This document shows positions 1 to 11,900 of a stretch of 64,000 bases of DNA, piece after piece. Under the pieces are notes generated by a model, which was not told where the DNA came from, searched no databases, and was given only the letters and a program-made list of their open reading frames with translations. This DNA is from Sanderia malayensis (lineage: Eukaryota > Cnidaria > Scyphozoa > Semaeostomeae > Pelagiidae), in NCBI GenBank assembly GCA_013076295.1, contig RQOL01000906.1:1426001-1490000 (forward strand). Direction: 5' to 3'. The translations under genes and the position numbers were made by a program. Within the stretch, counting starts at the first letter, position 1. The number at the start of each line of letters is the position of its first letter.

Positions 1-3000
1 GATAACTTGAGAGTAATTTCAGGCTCAAAATCGAAAATGTTTAAGGACATCAAACTCGGGGGAAAAATCAGTTTTCTTATAATGGTGTCACGCTGCCTCG
101 TTCTCAGACAGAGACTGGGTGATGTAACAGAAGTTGTCTCAAAAAAGCTTGGTTTGGTCTGAGCTCTATCCCTCTAGGATCTAGCGTAATATATAGTTGG
201 GTCCATGCATAACGCTCGTGCATAGCGTTCGTGCAACACACAACAAGTCATACCTATGAAATTCTTATCCGTTGCGTTGAACAAACTCTGAACTCAAAAT
301 AGCAACTGCAAACTGCTACACCTGCTCAAATGTAACTGCAGATAAACAATCAAGTTTATGTTTTCATATTCCTCTTCGTCCATTCTGTCACAAAATATCC
401 AATCAAATAACATGTTTTGTTATTGTTTATCTTTTTTCCACCAATCGACATTATTACGCAGCGGAAACAATACACCCACAAGTTGCTTTTTCTCTAATGT
501 ATATCAAAGTAAATTTTTAACTTGCTTGATTCAGAATCAGTTGTAAGCATTCATCTATCACGCACGGTGTATCACGCTCGCATGAAGGAGTTTCTTTAGT
601 TCACATCTGAGAAAGGTAGGTGCAGTGTCTATACATTTGCCACCACGTTAAGCTACGTGTAGATGCTTAACGCGGTCGTGTACTAAGTAGAAACAGTTGC
701 ATGAAAATCAGTATACGGTTTCTGAATGAAACAATGAAGAGGTAGTAACGTGAATTTCGTGACAAACTTGTTTTCATGTTTACACCTTATTGTTTCGAAG
801 TAGATTCAGCCCACGACTGTACCCAAGTGAGTTTAGTTACTCTGTGAGTCAAGTTTTTGACTTTCTATACCTTTTCGCATATAGATTCCGTGATAAGGGA
901 TAAATATTCCAGAAGCGTGTGACAGCTTTAAATTATGATACTTGCAGCAATTTTTCTTAAGCCATCCTTACTAAGGACACACTTAACGTGCTTAACTCGA
1001 CAGGGCTGAAGTCCTGACCACGAATTACGAAAAAGAAAAATCAAAACTTTTTGGCAGAGAAGCGGATGCATTACAATTTGTTTTGTTCATTGCACAACCT
1101 TCTGTTGTCTTGAAAAACATATCACATACAGATAATTAAACTGGACGCATACAACCTACAATAATATTGCAACAATAAGTACATTAGGCAGCACATCTTT
1201 GTATTTGAGCCCATAATTGGATGAACCGTTTAAGCGATCTGCATTTATTCTCAACAAGAATAATGTTGCAGTTTTTCAAATCATTTTTTTTCATACCTGA
1301 ATGATCATAACGCAATGCTTTCGTTTTGAACAAAAGATCATGCTCTTAGGCAATGGTCAGCCAAGCCACTTGCAATCTTGACGTGTACATGTAACTGGTT
1401 CGCCACCAACCTACAGCAATGCCTCGAATAAATACCCTAGGCGTCAATAAATATTTTGTTTTTATAGATAGGCGTCTATTTGAAGCGTCAAATAGAAGAG
1501 GGCGCTTATTCGAAGCATTGCCGTATTCTAGTTTGCACTGCACGCTGATATGATATGCCTTCGTTCATTTTGTATTCATCCGCTCTCATGACGCTAACAT
1601 TATGTTGTAAAATATTACAATCTATATAGTATACAGTATTTCGTGGTGTATCAATGGTGAAGCTCTGCATAAGAGACATAAGTGTATGATTGTCCGCCCC
1701 CCTTGTATGCCGAGCGGTCCACATTATCGATGTTTGGTTCTGAAGAGAAGAAAGAGCCGTTGGGTCAATAAGGGTGGGAAAGAAACGTTGGGTCAATAAG
1801 GATGTGCTACGGTGTGAACAGATTCCACTTTCTTCAGATTGCAAGCCCCATACATACATCGTTCTCCTCTAATTAGAGCATCGTGATTAGCTGAACTGGT
1901 ATCTATTTTGAATATTTGTTGTCTTGAAGCAAGCATACAACCACCAGAAAACAACACCTCTTGTATTGAAACCGGTACCACACACTCGCACTCTCAGTGT
2001 ATTAGTGACATCTTGGTGATTAGGGAGAAGGGGTGCTGGTGATTGTATTCAATCGAGTAAAATTACATATTCAACTTTGGTACTGTGTGGCCAAGCATGC
2101 GTATGGAAATTATACCATCTACATACATTATAATCAATTTGGAACAAAGTTACCAGTAACCCTCTGAATACCAGTATTCACGCACATGCGGTTAAGTCTG
2201 AATGCACAAGTACACGGTATTCACGATTCAAGTGGGTGTTTGGTCGACGTAAATCGAGCAACATCGTGCAATTAGACACGATTGGGTTGAATTGAATACG
2301 AGGCTACTAGTGGGATGCTCAGGTTGGGAGGTTTTTTCGCTGCTTTCTTACCAATTTGAAGCAATGTGATACAGTATAGCTGCTTCAACAAGGCACATTT
2401 ACTCATCCTCACACGCTAAAACAAGGTGAACAGCAGAAGGTGTGTGAAAATTTAAATATTCATCATACTTTGCATTGCAATGAAAACATGTACATATCAA
2501 TTACTCCATACTGAACCGAGCTTCATGCAAAATATCGTTACTTTGCTGTGTTATGTATCACCAATCGCGTTGTCAGTGCCGCAACATGGCAAACAAACTT
2601 GCATGAAAGCTTTTGTACGGCCTATGAATGCAAACAAAATCCGACTTACTGATGAAGCATTTACCGAGCCATGCATAGGCGCATACCGCTTCTATTCTTC
2701 TCGAGTAAAATATTTGAGAAATAGAAACATTGTTTTTACACGCACATTATTACAAACACACAACTATTTGTCTTCGCACAAAGGAAGCCCTTGTTGTTTC
2801 TACTTAGATGCTTCATATTGCTTTATTCTTCACGTCCAGTTGACAAGTCCATACAGCTTTGTTTGACTAGGCATGTGTTGGGCTTAATCAGCCTGTTACA
2901 ACATTTGTTTTAGCGTGCGAGAAATCGTCAAGCGGGTTTTGTAATCCTCTTTCAATTCGCATCTGTGTTGTGATTTGATTATGATTCGAGACTGTTACGG

Positions 3001-3276
3001 CAACGTGGTGCGAATAAAAACAAAGCATCATTGTCAAAAGAGTCTTTCTTTCACTATGTTACATACTTACTTCATTATATTACACAACATACATACTTCA
3101 ATACAGTACAGCACTGTTCGCGTTCCCATAAAGTCTTGGGGTTGTGTACGAAGCCTCAAAACCCGCACATACTCATTCACTCGGCATTTCAATTCGTTTA
3201 GAAACGATATTAATCTTGTTTACTTGCTTTCCAGAATATAAACGCGTCCCAGCAAAATAGCCAGCACAGCAAAAAG
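1..3276. other. Gene-poor 5' flank of the DM-domain gene
   Basis: No open frame here carries a recognisable domain; the longest frames (for example 2480-2866) look like chance. A stretch at about 1415-1512 repeats the words gcgtcaataaat, gcgtctatttg and gcgcttattcg and resembles a degenerate dispersed repeat also seen near 43905-43995. A ctttccag at about 3227-3234, just before aatataaacgcg, could be the acceptor of a 5'-UTR intron or a trans-splice site for the downstream gene. This stretch probably contains the promoter and enhancers of that gene, but I can point to no definite element. Confidence 0.5.
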
Positions 3277-5115
3277 ATGTCATTCTCTGTACCATATTCG
3301 AGTTACGATAAGCGACAGCCAAGAGAGCCAAAGTGTGCCAGATGTCGTAATCACTCAGTCGTGTCCATACTCAAGGGACACAAGAGATTCTGTCCCTACA
3401 AAGACTGCCGATGCAACGAATGTAATCTCATCTCTGAGAGGCAAAGAATAATGGCTGCGCAGGTAAATAAAATCGATAATTCTGATTTAATATCCTTCTT
3501 GTTATTATACGCATAGTTATATAGCCATCCATGTTTCGATTTGAATGCTAATATTTGACGTTACTGTGATACTGATTAAAACATTTCTTATCTGTTCCAA
3601 TGTTCAACTTGTTCGTTCACATGTTTCACATTCCTTTCACGTAAAGTGCTTCACGTTGTTCTTACGCGTACTCACGAGAGCCTTCATTCCCAATAGGTTG
3701 CCTTGAGAAGACAGCAAGACCAGGAAGAGCTGGGAATGATTCAAACGGATGTAACAAGTCGTGATGAGGTTCCAGCTTATGCTCAAAAGCGAAAGTGTTC
3801 AGTGGAAGACGTGTCCCCTTATTCCAATGGAAGCAATGGGTCAATGTCAGTCAATAGTCCGAGAGGTATAAAAAGTTATTGCAATCCAATAGTGCTTAAC
3901 AAAATACATGCATGCTCCTTGAATATGAATGTGAATATTCTTCCAGTAGACTCACTACCCTATCAACCACACTATCTGTCCCCACGCTCTCTCTCTCTCT
4001 CTCTCTCTCCCTCCCTCCCTCGAGCCTGTCTAAATCCAATGGTAACATAGCAATATTTGATGTCTTTGTGCTTTTTATCAATTCCAGACATGCAACCTGA
4101 AAGTAAACGGCTTTTGATTGAGTCAATGAATGCTCTACCAAGGCCATACGCCGTCAGACCAATGTCCGGGTCTTCTGAGCCACCGAGCATGTACCAGAGC
4201 CCTGCTGTATCGAACTCACACGGCAGACATTCCAAAGGCAGAGGCATGAATCACAGAGCCGTGCGCCCAGAGCCGCAACAGACGGCAGTGTACACGCATG
4301 CAATGCCACATGGCAAGGAACGTGGCTTGAGTGATCACTACATCGATAACAGAGACGTTCCACTTGATCCAATGTACATCAAAGTCCTGCAGAAGATATT
4401 TCCACAACTGAGCCCCGATGTGATCAGTAGAGAGTTGCATTTCTGCTGTAACGATCTCACGAAAACCGTTGAATACATGTTGAAGCGATATCAAAGTGCA
4501 ATAGAAGCTGTATCTCCACCCCACACCATGATGACATCAGATGTCGTTGATCCACCACACTATGGAAGCAAAATGACAAGCTATATTCACAACGCAGCAG
4601 CCAGTCCAAAATCGTACTCCCGTGAGTCTTCGCCAGGCAGTGCCGAGTCAGGCTATTCCCCTGGTCCACCACAGTTGTATACACCAGTTGTGTACCCTAG
4701 TGATGCCAAGTATGAATACACTGTGGCGACAAACGGTGTTTCACGCCACGTGGACATCGAACGCAAAACGTATCCGCATGAGATCGAATACCAGCGCACA
4801 TTGCGCGGTGAAGAGAGGACAAGATCAAAGGATAATGGCCACGCCGCAGACTACCATCAACAATGGCGAAGCATGCAGAGACAGGAGCGCTATGCTTCTC
4901 CTCCGCAGCAGAACGGTGTGATGAGCTACGAAGACGCACGCAAACTTACCGCGCGTCAAAACAAAGAAAACGCAAACGGAAACCAGATCGTGGCCGGCGA
5001 TCACCAGGGCCTTTTGAAAATTAAAGAGGAAAATGAGATTCAGGATAATCAAGAACTTAATGTTTCAAGCTCTATGGAAAAATCTTTGAAACAAGAAAAG
5101 AATGACAATGCTTAA
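3277..5115 (+). CDS. DM-domain transcription factor with DMA domain (DMRT family)
   Basis: Three exons, 3277-3462, 3697-3865 and 4088-5115, join in phase to a 460-aa protein. The DM domain spans residues about 16-72 across the first intron. All eight zinc ligands are visible: C20, C23, H26, H35, C39, C44, C46 and C49, followed by the recognition-helix text ERQRIMAAQ and VALRRQQ. A DMA domain (ubiquitin-associated-like fold) lies at about residues 212-255 with the core [13 protein letters not shown]. The rest is low-complexity and probably disordered. The DM plus DMA pairing is typical of the DMRT4/5 (DMRTA) and DMRT93B subfamilies, which bind DNA and regulate neural and sexual development. 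The start is the first ATG upstream of the domain, with in-frame stops not checked exhaustively. I leave the subfamily open because the DM domain is divergent ([19 protein letters not shown]). Confidence 0.93.
3986..4022. repeat. (CT)n / (CCCT)n microsatellite
   Basis: A pure run of CT dinucleotides passes into ccct units inside the second intron of the DM-domain gene, about 65 bp before the acceptor at 4087. It acts as an over-long polypyrimidine stretch and is expected to vary in length between individuals. Confidence 0.9.
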
Positions 5116-5347
5116 TGAATTCAAACATCATCTGATTTAATTTTAACTATGGTTATTTTGTTTTGAAATATCTGCTGTAATCAGCTTGATCTAGGATGTT
5201 GATATGCTCCCCTTCCGGACTTTTATCATTCCGTATTGTTCATTAATGGCCCATGTGGCCCATACTGGGAGTCAAACACATTACTTTCTTCAAATAGCTT
5301 TTTTAATTAGCATACTGGTATTGTTTTAAATCAAGCTTTAGGTATGA

Positions 5348-5353
5348 AATAAA
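5348..5353 (+). terminator. Candidate poly(A) signal of the DMRT gene
   Basis: AATAAA lies 233 bp downstream of the DMRT stop codon, before the 3' end of the convergent SDCCAG8 gene. It is the first canonical hexamer I see after the stop. Confidence 0.55.
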
Positions 5354-5502
5354 TCATTCTCTTATTTCATAGACACCTTCTGACGATATACCCACGTACA
5401 CTCAGATACCCAATATAGTCAAACGGGTGGTTGTTTTATTCATTTAATTCATTGTATTCGTGTAAACCATTTTACCTTATAAGAGTGGAATCTTATATAT
5501 GA

Positions 5503-5538
5503 TGACGTCATTTTTTGCGCCTTCGCAAAGCATGCGCA
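5503..5538. promoter_or_regulatory. CRE plus NRF1-like motif pair between convergent genes
   Basis: A full palindromic CRE, TGACGTCA, at 5503-5510 is followed at about 5529-5538 by gcatgcgcag, which matches the NRF1 core GCATGCGC. Such pairs are typical of housekeeping promoters, yet this site lies between two gene 3' ends (DMRT stop 5115, SDCCAG8 stop 5987). No coding exon was recognised next to it. It could be an enhancer, the promoter of a non-coding or antisense transcript, or chance. Confidence 0.4.
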
Positions 5539-5986
5539 GATCAAGACGTGATGAACACGTGTGTGACTATGTTGCATCGAACAGAAACGATTCAATAGGA
5601 ACGCAAGCTGAAGCCCATTAGAAACAGTAATACTCTCAATTGACGCATAATATCAAACCTTTATATACGCCGTTGATCAATACACCTATGTTTGGCTGTT
5701 GATAGCATTCAAAACAATCATAATAGCGAAGCAATTGGAAACGAGCAGCTTACCAGTGTCGAAACCACGAGCTTGACAACATAGCATTAAATTCTTTAAA
5801 AGTTCGATGTTAAGTATAATTAAATATATGTAATTGTAAATATGATACCGTACAATTTGTATACGGTAATTGTAATATGACAGCATGGTTAAGGTGTTTG
5901 GGCTTTGGTTATTGATGCAGTGACTGACTGAAGAACAGCTACAGCGCATGTGCAATATCATACAGTAAAGAGAAATGTACTCACAT

Positions 5987-8900
5987 TTAAGTCGTTTTCT
6001 CTGTACTGTCCAGGTCTGAAATGGAAATCTTGTCACTGTGTCGAAAACCAGGTAGCTGGGCTCTCAAGAACTCAATTTCATCGCACAACAACTGTCGCTC
6101 GCGAAGAACGGCGTTGTATTTATTCATCAACGATATCGCCTGAAAATATAAAAAATGTTATTTAGCAGATAGAAAGACAAGCTAAGAAAAGTCATACTCC
6201 GCTCTGATCAAATATACCAGCAATGATATATAACTTCGTACATGTTTAGAAGTGTTGGCTTCCTTGGGGGGTCTGGGTCCCAGTTCCCTTGGCGAGACTT
6301 CTGAGCACATGCGTTCGATTTGGAGTGGTACGATTACGAACACAATCAGTCAACGTTGGCCGCAGCCAACTCTGATTAACGAATGAATTTACTTATAAAA
6401 GTTATATCTTTACATGTATTATCTTGTTGTTACTATTAAAGGAAGTTATTCAGTACTCGAAACCGTTTTTATGCATGCTTAACCTTACGACACAACAGTA
6501 CATAAATTCCACGTGTCCCGAGCATCTGTTTCAAATGACAATAACACAATACCTTTTCTGTGTTTTTCTTTAGTTGCAATTCAGTTGTGTTCATCGCTTT
6601 TTCCATACTCTCCAACTTCTGGCGAGCATCGTTCTCAGCAGTTTTGAGATCTTTATTCTGCTTTGATATCCCCTCGATTTCGTTTTTCAAACTGCTATTT
6701 TCATTAATCAACTTTGAAATATCTTGGCTACGAAACAAAAACAATACAAATTATGACTTAAACGATAAAGAGAAATATCATTATTGTATTGACGCAATTG
6801 TTTGCATATATGTAGTCTTTGCTGTTTCACCTGGGTGTAGGTAGGGCAAATAAAACCAAAATCATCTGACAATAAATGTTTTTTAGTTAATAAATAACTA
6901 TATACATTTCCAACTGATCATACTTGTGAGATTTCTCTACTTCTTCGAGTCTCTCTGCTAATTTCTCACATTCTAACTTAAATCTATTGGCAATCTTCAT
7001 TTGTGATTCTAGCAAGCCACCAAGCTCCTGTGTTGCTGCTTCTGTGAAAACGATGTGCATCACTTTGAATTACTTTATATGAAAACATATCAACAGAAAA
7101 CTCGCCCGGGGTTAATAATATTGTCCCTAACGCACCCGAGTTTGAAAATGTAACAATCAACTTGATACACACAAAAACAGCTATATTAAGGGGCTATTAT
7201 GCAATTCATTCAGCTCCAATTATAACCAGCTTTCCTACATTAGCAAATAAAATTAACAAATATAGGTACATAGAATAGAAATACATTGCATACCATGTTT
7301 TCCTTCAGTTTCCCTCAGCAACATCTGTAACTGATCTTCACTTTGTGTTTTACTGATTCTCGTCTGTTTAATTTGATCCACGTAAGTTCTTTCCTGCTGA
7401 ATTCTAGCTGCCTTTTCGATCTGCACCTGAAATTGCAACAACAACTTCATGATAATACATTAACGCAATAGAAATAGCACTGAGTAAATTGCATTTGTAT
7501 AGCAACAGAGATACCATAAACCCTGAAATAAGCCGAGCCCCTTCCTCTGAACAAACACCATCTCAATAAGCCCCAACCTCTGAATAAACCCCAGCTCAAA
7601 TAAGGGGGTTTATCGCTACGTAGCAGCAATAAACCCCCGTTTAAAAATTCATGACGATTTACGGTAGTTGTGACGCTTCGTCAAAATAAAATCGAACATA
7701 TCCTATGAGTTGGCATACTTCATTAAAAATGATACAATTTACGAGCATCACCTGTTTCGTTGAATCTTGTAGGCATTCTGTGAGCTTCACACACTCATCC
7801 TTGCAGCTTTCCAGATTCTGTTCCGTCTGCAGCAATCGTTTCTTCAACTGGTTTAGCTCAGACGTTGACCAACCAAGCTTCTACAAATCAAAAAGCATTG
7901 ATCTATATAAAACCGATATTCACAACTGACAAATGGCGTAAAATGCACATTAAATTAGTGTGATATATAATACATGGTCGAACCTTTTCTTCCATGGATT
8001 CCAATGCTTTGTTTTCTTGCTGCAACATCTGGTTCTTCTGCTTCAAAAGGGTTCTTACGTTGCATACTTCAGCCAACTCAAGTCGCAATTCCGTTAAACG
8101 CTGTGTTAGGAACAATTAACACCACCTTAATAACACAGCTTAACTTGCGAGTTACTTAAGCGACTGGTGTATTAATGATATTCCTTGAATTTTGCTTTAT
8201 AACTTGAAATTCACATTGCAGGGTCTAAAAAGTATATTCTCATTGGATGTTCATTCAATACTAAGCATTATAAAGGTTATAGTATAAAGCAAATTAATAA
8301 AATTGCTGGTTTAAACTTACTGCTATTTGCAATACATTCACTACACAAAATCAAAGGCTTGATACTTGGGCTCAATACCTTAAATGATCATCGGAATGGG
8401 AACTTGTTGGAGGGAGGGGGCATATTGGAGGGATAAGCGTATTGGATGATTTACGATATTCTGAAACTATTGATAAGTGCAGGGCCACCAACCTTTTCCA
8501 TATCCGAATCATGTACCAGATTGCCTTCGTTCATTTTAACCAGTGCAGCTTTCAGTTCCACTTTCTCTCGAGTAGCTCTTTCAAATTGTAGTTCGCTTCT
8601 TGACAACGCATCCACGGTTTCGTCAAGCTTTAAGAAATAAAGCAAATAACACTATCAGTTCATGATTTCAAAGTTCACGATAGTTAATACATGACCACCC
8701 CTGAGAAAACTGCAAGATTCAATACTAAGCAGTAACAATTTGCATTTTGTTGGGGGGACTCATGTATCATTATACCTTTTTATTCAGACTCCCCAAGGTT
8801 TCTTCGTGGTCGTGCTGTAATTTTAATTTTTCCTTTTTCAAATGATCATTTGATTTTGATAATTGGTTTCTGTTCTGCTCTTTCAACCTCTCAAGCTCCT

Positions 8901-11900
8901 GCTTCGACTGTTGAAGACACACGTTCACCTGCAAGCCACAATCACAAAGTCACATGCCATGCATGATAAAAAACCAAGCTTAAAAAGTTATGATCTAAAT
9001 ATAATTATAAACTATTTACCACCGTAAAAGATCTATTAAGCCTCCTCTCTAATAAGCTCCCACTCAACACAAAACTTCGAATTACCCCCTCCCTACAAAG
9101 ACCTCCGTTGCCATTGAAATCGTGACCGATAACAAAATTATGATTGAACAAGCCATGAAAACCTCAAGTTATTTTGCAGTTATTTTACACGAACATTTTT
9201 CTGAAATTTATTTGAGAATTTGATTAAAGCCCCACCCCCAGTGCGCCTTCATCTTCAACCAAAAGAATTAAATAAGCCACTCCCGGGGGGCTAGATAGAA
9301 TTTTTACGTTATATATCTACTTGAATAACGAAGAACAGAAAAATAATCCACAAAATCAACCATTATTCGGAGAAATAATCTGGAAATTATTCACCCCACC
9401 TCGTGCTTTTCAAGTTGAATTTGTTCTGCCATTTCGCAGCTTTTTTTCACTTGTACATAAGCTTCGAGTTCCTTTCTTCTCAAATTTTCAATCATTTTAC
9501 TTTGCTTGGTTACTGTATCTGATAGCTCCATGTTTTCTCTACGAACCAAAAATGTCATAATAGATTGTACTTAAACACACAAGACAAAAGCCATCGTAGG
9601 TCTTAAATATCTTTTCTGGTAATGCCTTATTGTCATGCTCATGATGCTTTGAAAGTACATGCCAGTAGAGAGACTGGCTCTTATAAACATTGTTATATAA
9701 ATACATTTGAATATAAAGTAATATATATTTTATTACGGTATTTCTGGAAGATCCTTACGTAGATCAGAATTATTTGGTGCCTCAATTACAGAAATCAATC
9801 AGTAATCCTGATTTCTATTCTGCATAAAGACGCATACATGTGTCGTAACATACGCATACATGTCGTAACATACGTAACACACGTAACGTAACGTCACATA
9901 CCTCTGGATTCGTTGCAATACTCTATCACTTCCATCTGACGTCAGCTTGCTCAGTACTGCCTGATTGTGAGCGCACTTGACGCATATCATTGTCTCGTTC
10001 GGGTCCTAAAATGTCAGATTCTAAAGACTTTGGGGTAATATGTACAAAGAACAATATCGGCATGAACGATGTAAGGTAACTGTGAAAATAGAAAATTATA
10101 GATTTAAAGACTGAAAAACTCACTGTCTCTCTTGATGTAATATTTTGTTTCCTGAAGATAAAAAACCATAATTTCAATAGATGAAACGTACAATTAATTT
10201 CACTTGATGCTTAATGTATTAGATTGTATATTGTATATAATTATTTGGCCTGAAGAGTTCTTCAAAATAAAATATATTGGTATAAATAGTGGTCCAGCGG
10301 TTTATTTAATGTTTTATTATATAAAAAAGATTCGTAATAAAGTAGAAGAGCTGTAAAGCGTGTCAGAACTCAAGACCATAAAAAAGACTTTCTTAAACCA
10401 TCAAGATCTTCAGATCTATCGTGACAATCAACTAAGCAAGTCTTTGAAAGTGAATTTACGTAGAATCTCCTTTGCAAGTAATCCTTCAGAGTTGAACATC
10501 ACGGTGGACATTAAAAATGTTAACAAGTAGATAGATTTTGATTGAACATCGCTTACCAAAGTTGAGACTGTAGCATGTTGATTTGCTTCTGTTTTTCATC
10601 TAATTCCTCTCTTCAAAAGAAAAATCTTGTACAGTCATGCATATTCTCAGCACAGAGAGATTTACGAGCAAGCGTAGCTTTAAATTTGTAAAACTTTCTC
10701 TAAAATAGGAGAGCGCATTTCCGCTTTTGCTTACCTCGCCGATTTGAGTAGACCTTCGATATGCTTTGATTTTGAAGAATACACATTTTTCATTTTCATC
10801 TGTAAAATGATAATAAACGAAATGAAAAAATTCACAATTTATCAACATAAAAAGAAGAAAAAGTAAGCGATTCAAATCATCACCATCTCATCATTCAATT
10901 CTCCAAAATCAATCTTCCCCGGTGTTGCAAATCGATCTTCAACTGTCTCCTGGAGAAAAATAAGATATTTCCGCATTAAATTAAGTATTTGATATACGTG
11001 AAGATGAGCTTCAAAGTCTACTATGCACCTAAACAGAACAATCCCGGTGTTGTAGAGCATGCGAAGTCGAAGGCATAAACAAAAGTTTTATTGCATCATT
11101 GTGCAAAAATGTTAAATGTCAGTTTATAATTGTCAAATGCACGTCAAACTTGCGCCAAACTGATCAGTATAGCTTTAACATTCATGTAAGACAAAAAGGA
11201 CATGCCAAACATTAGTGCATACGCACTTAAAGATGCTTTGTACAACTAACATTGATTAATGTGGCTTTACTGATGCATCAATAAATGTATATCACCTCTG
11301 TTGCATCTTGAGAGAGATCTGATTTCATGGTTTTGGGATCGCATTGCTGTTTAATCTGATCTTCTCTGAGTTGATTTATTTGATTGCTCGCTGTGTCAGT
11401 TTTTGAAAACTCAAGAAGTTCAGCTTGTATACCAATTTCCTTGACAGAAATATGATGCTCGTTACGTGTTGACAAGTCACTGATATCATTGATTTGCTCT
11501 TCAACCTGACATCTCAGTTCTTCATGTAACCTGCTGTTCTCATCAATCACTATATCTGCCTTCTGCTTCAACGTGTCCAATGCATTCTGTAAAGTACATC
11601 ACTGCTATTAAGTATAAAACAATATAGAGCCTTTGCAATGCTGTATATAATAAAACATAATGTAATTGAATAAAGCATACCATTGAATAACTTGATAACT
11701 TGATAAGGCAGAGCATAACTTAGCAAAGCTTGATCAAATAGAGCATAGCATAGCATAGCTGATCAAATAGAGCATAGCATAGCATAGCTGATCAAATACA
11801 GCATAACATAGCATAGTATAATTAAATAAGACATAGCATAGAATTACATGGAGCTTCCTTACCTTGTAATACAAGACTTGGCTTTCAAGATGCTGCATTA

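Noticed and set aside
6238..6375. Possible tRNA- or SINE-like segment with ggtctgggtcccagttccc
   Set aside because: No complete A and B boxes or cloverleaf could be formed by eye.
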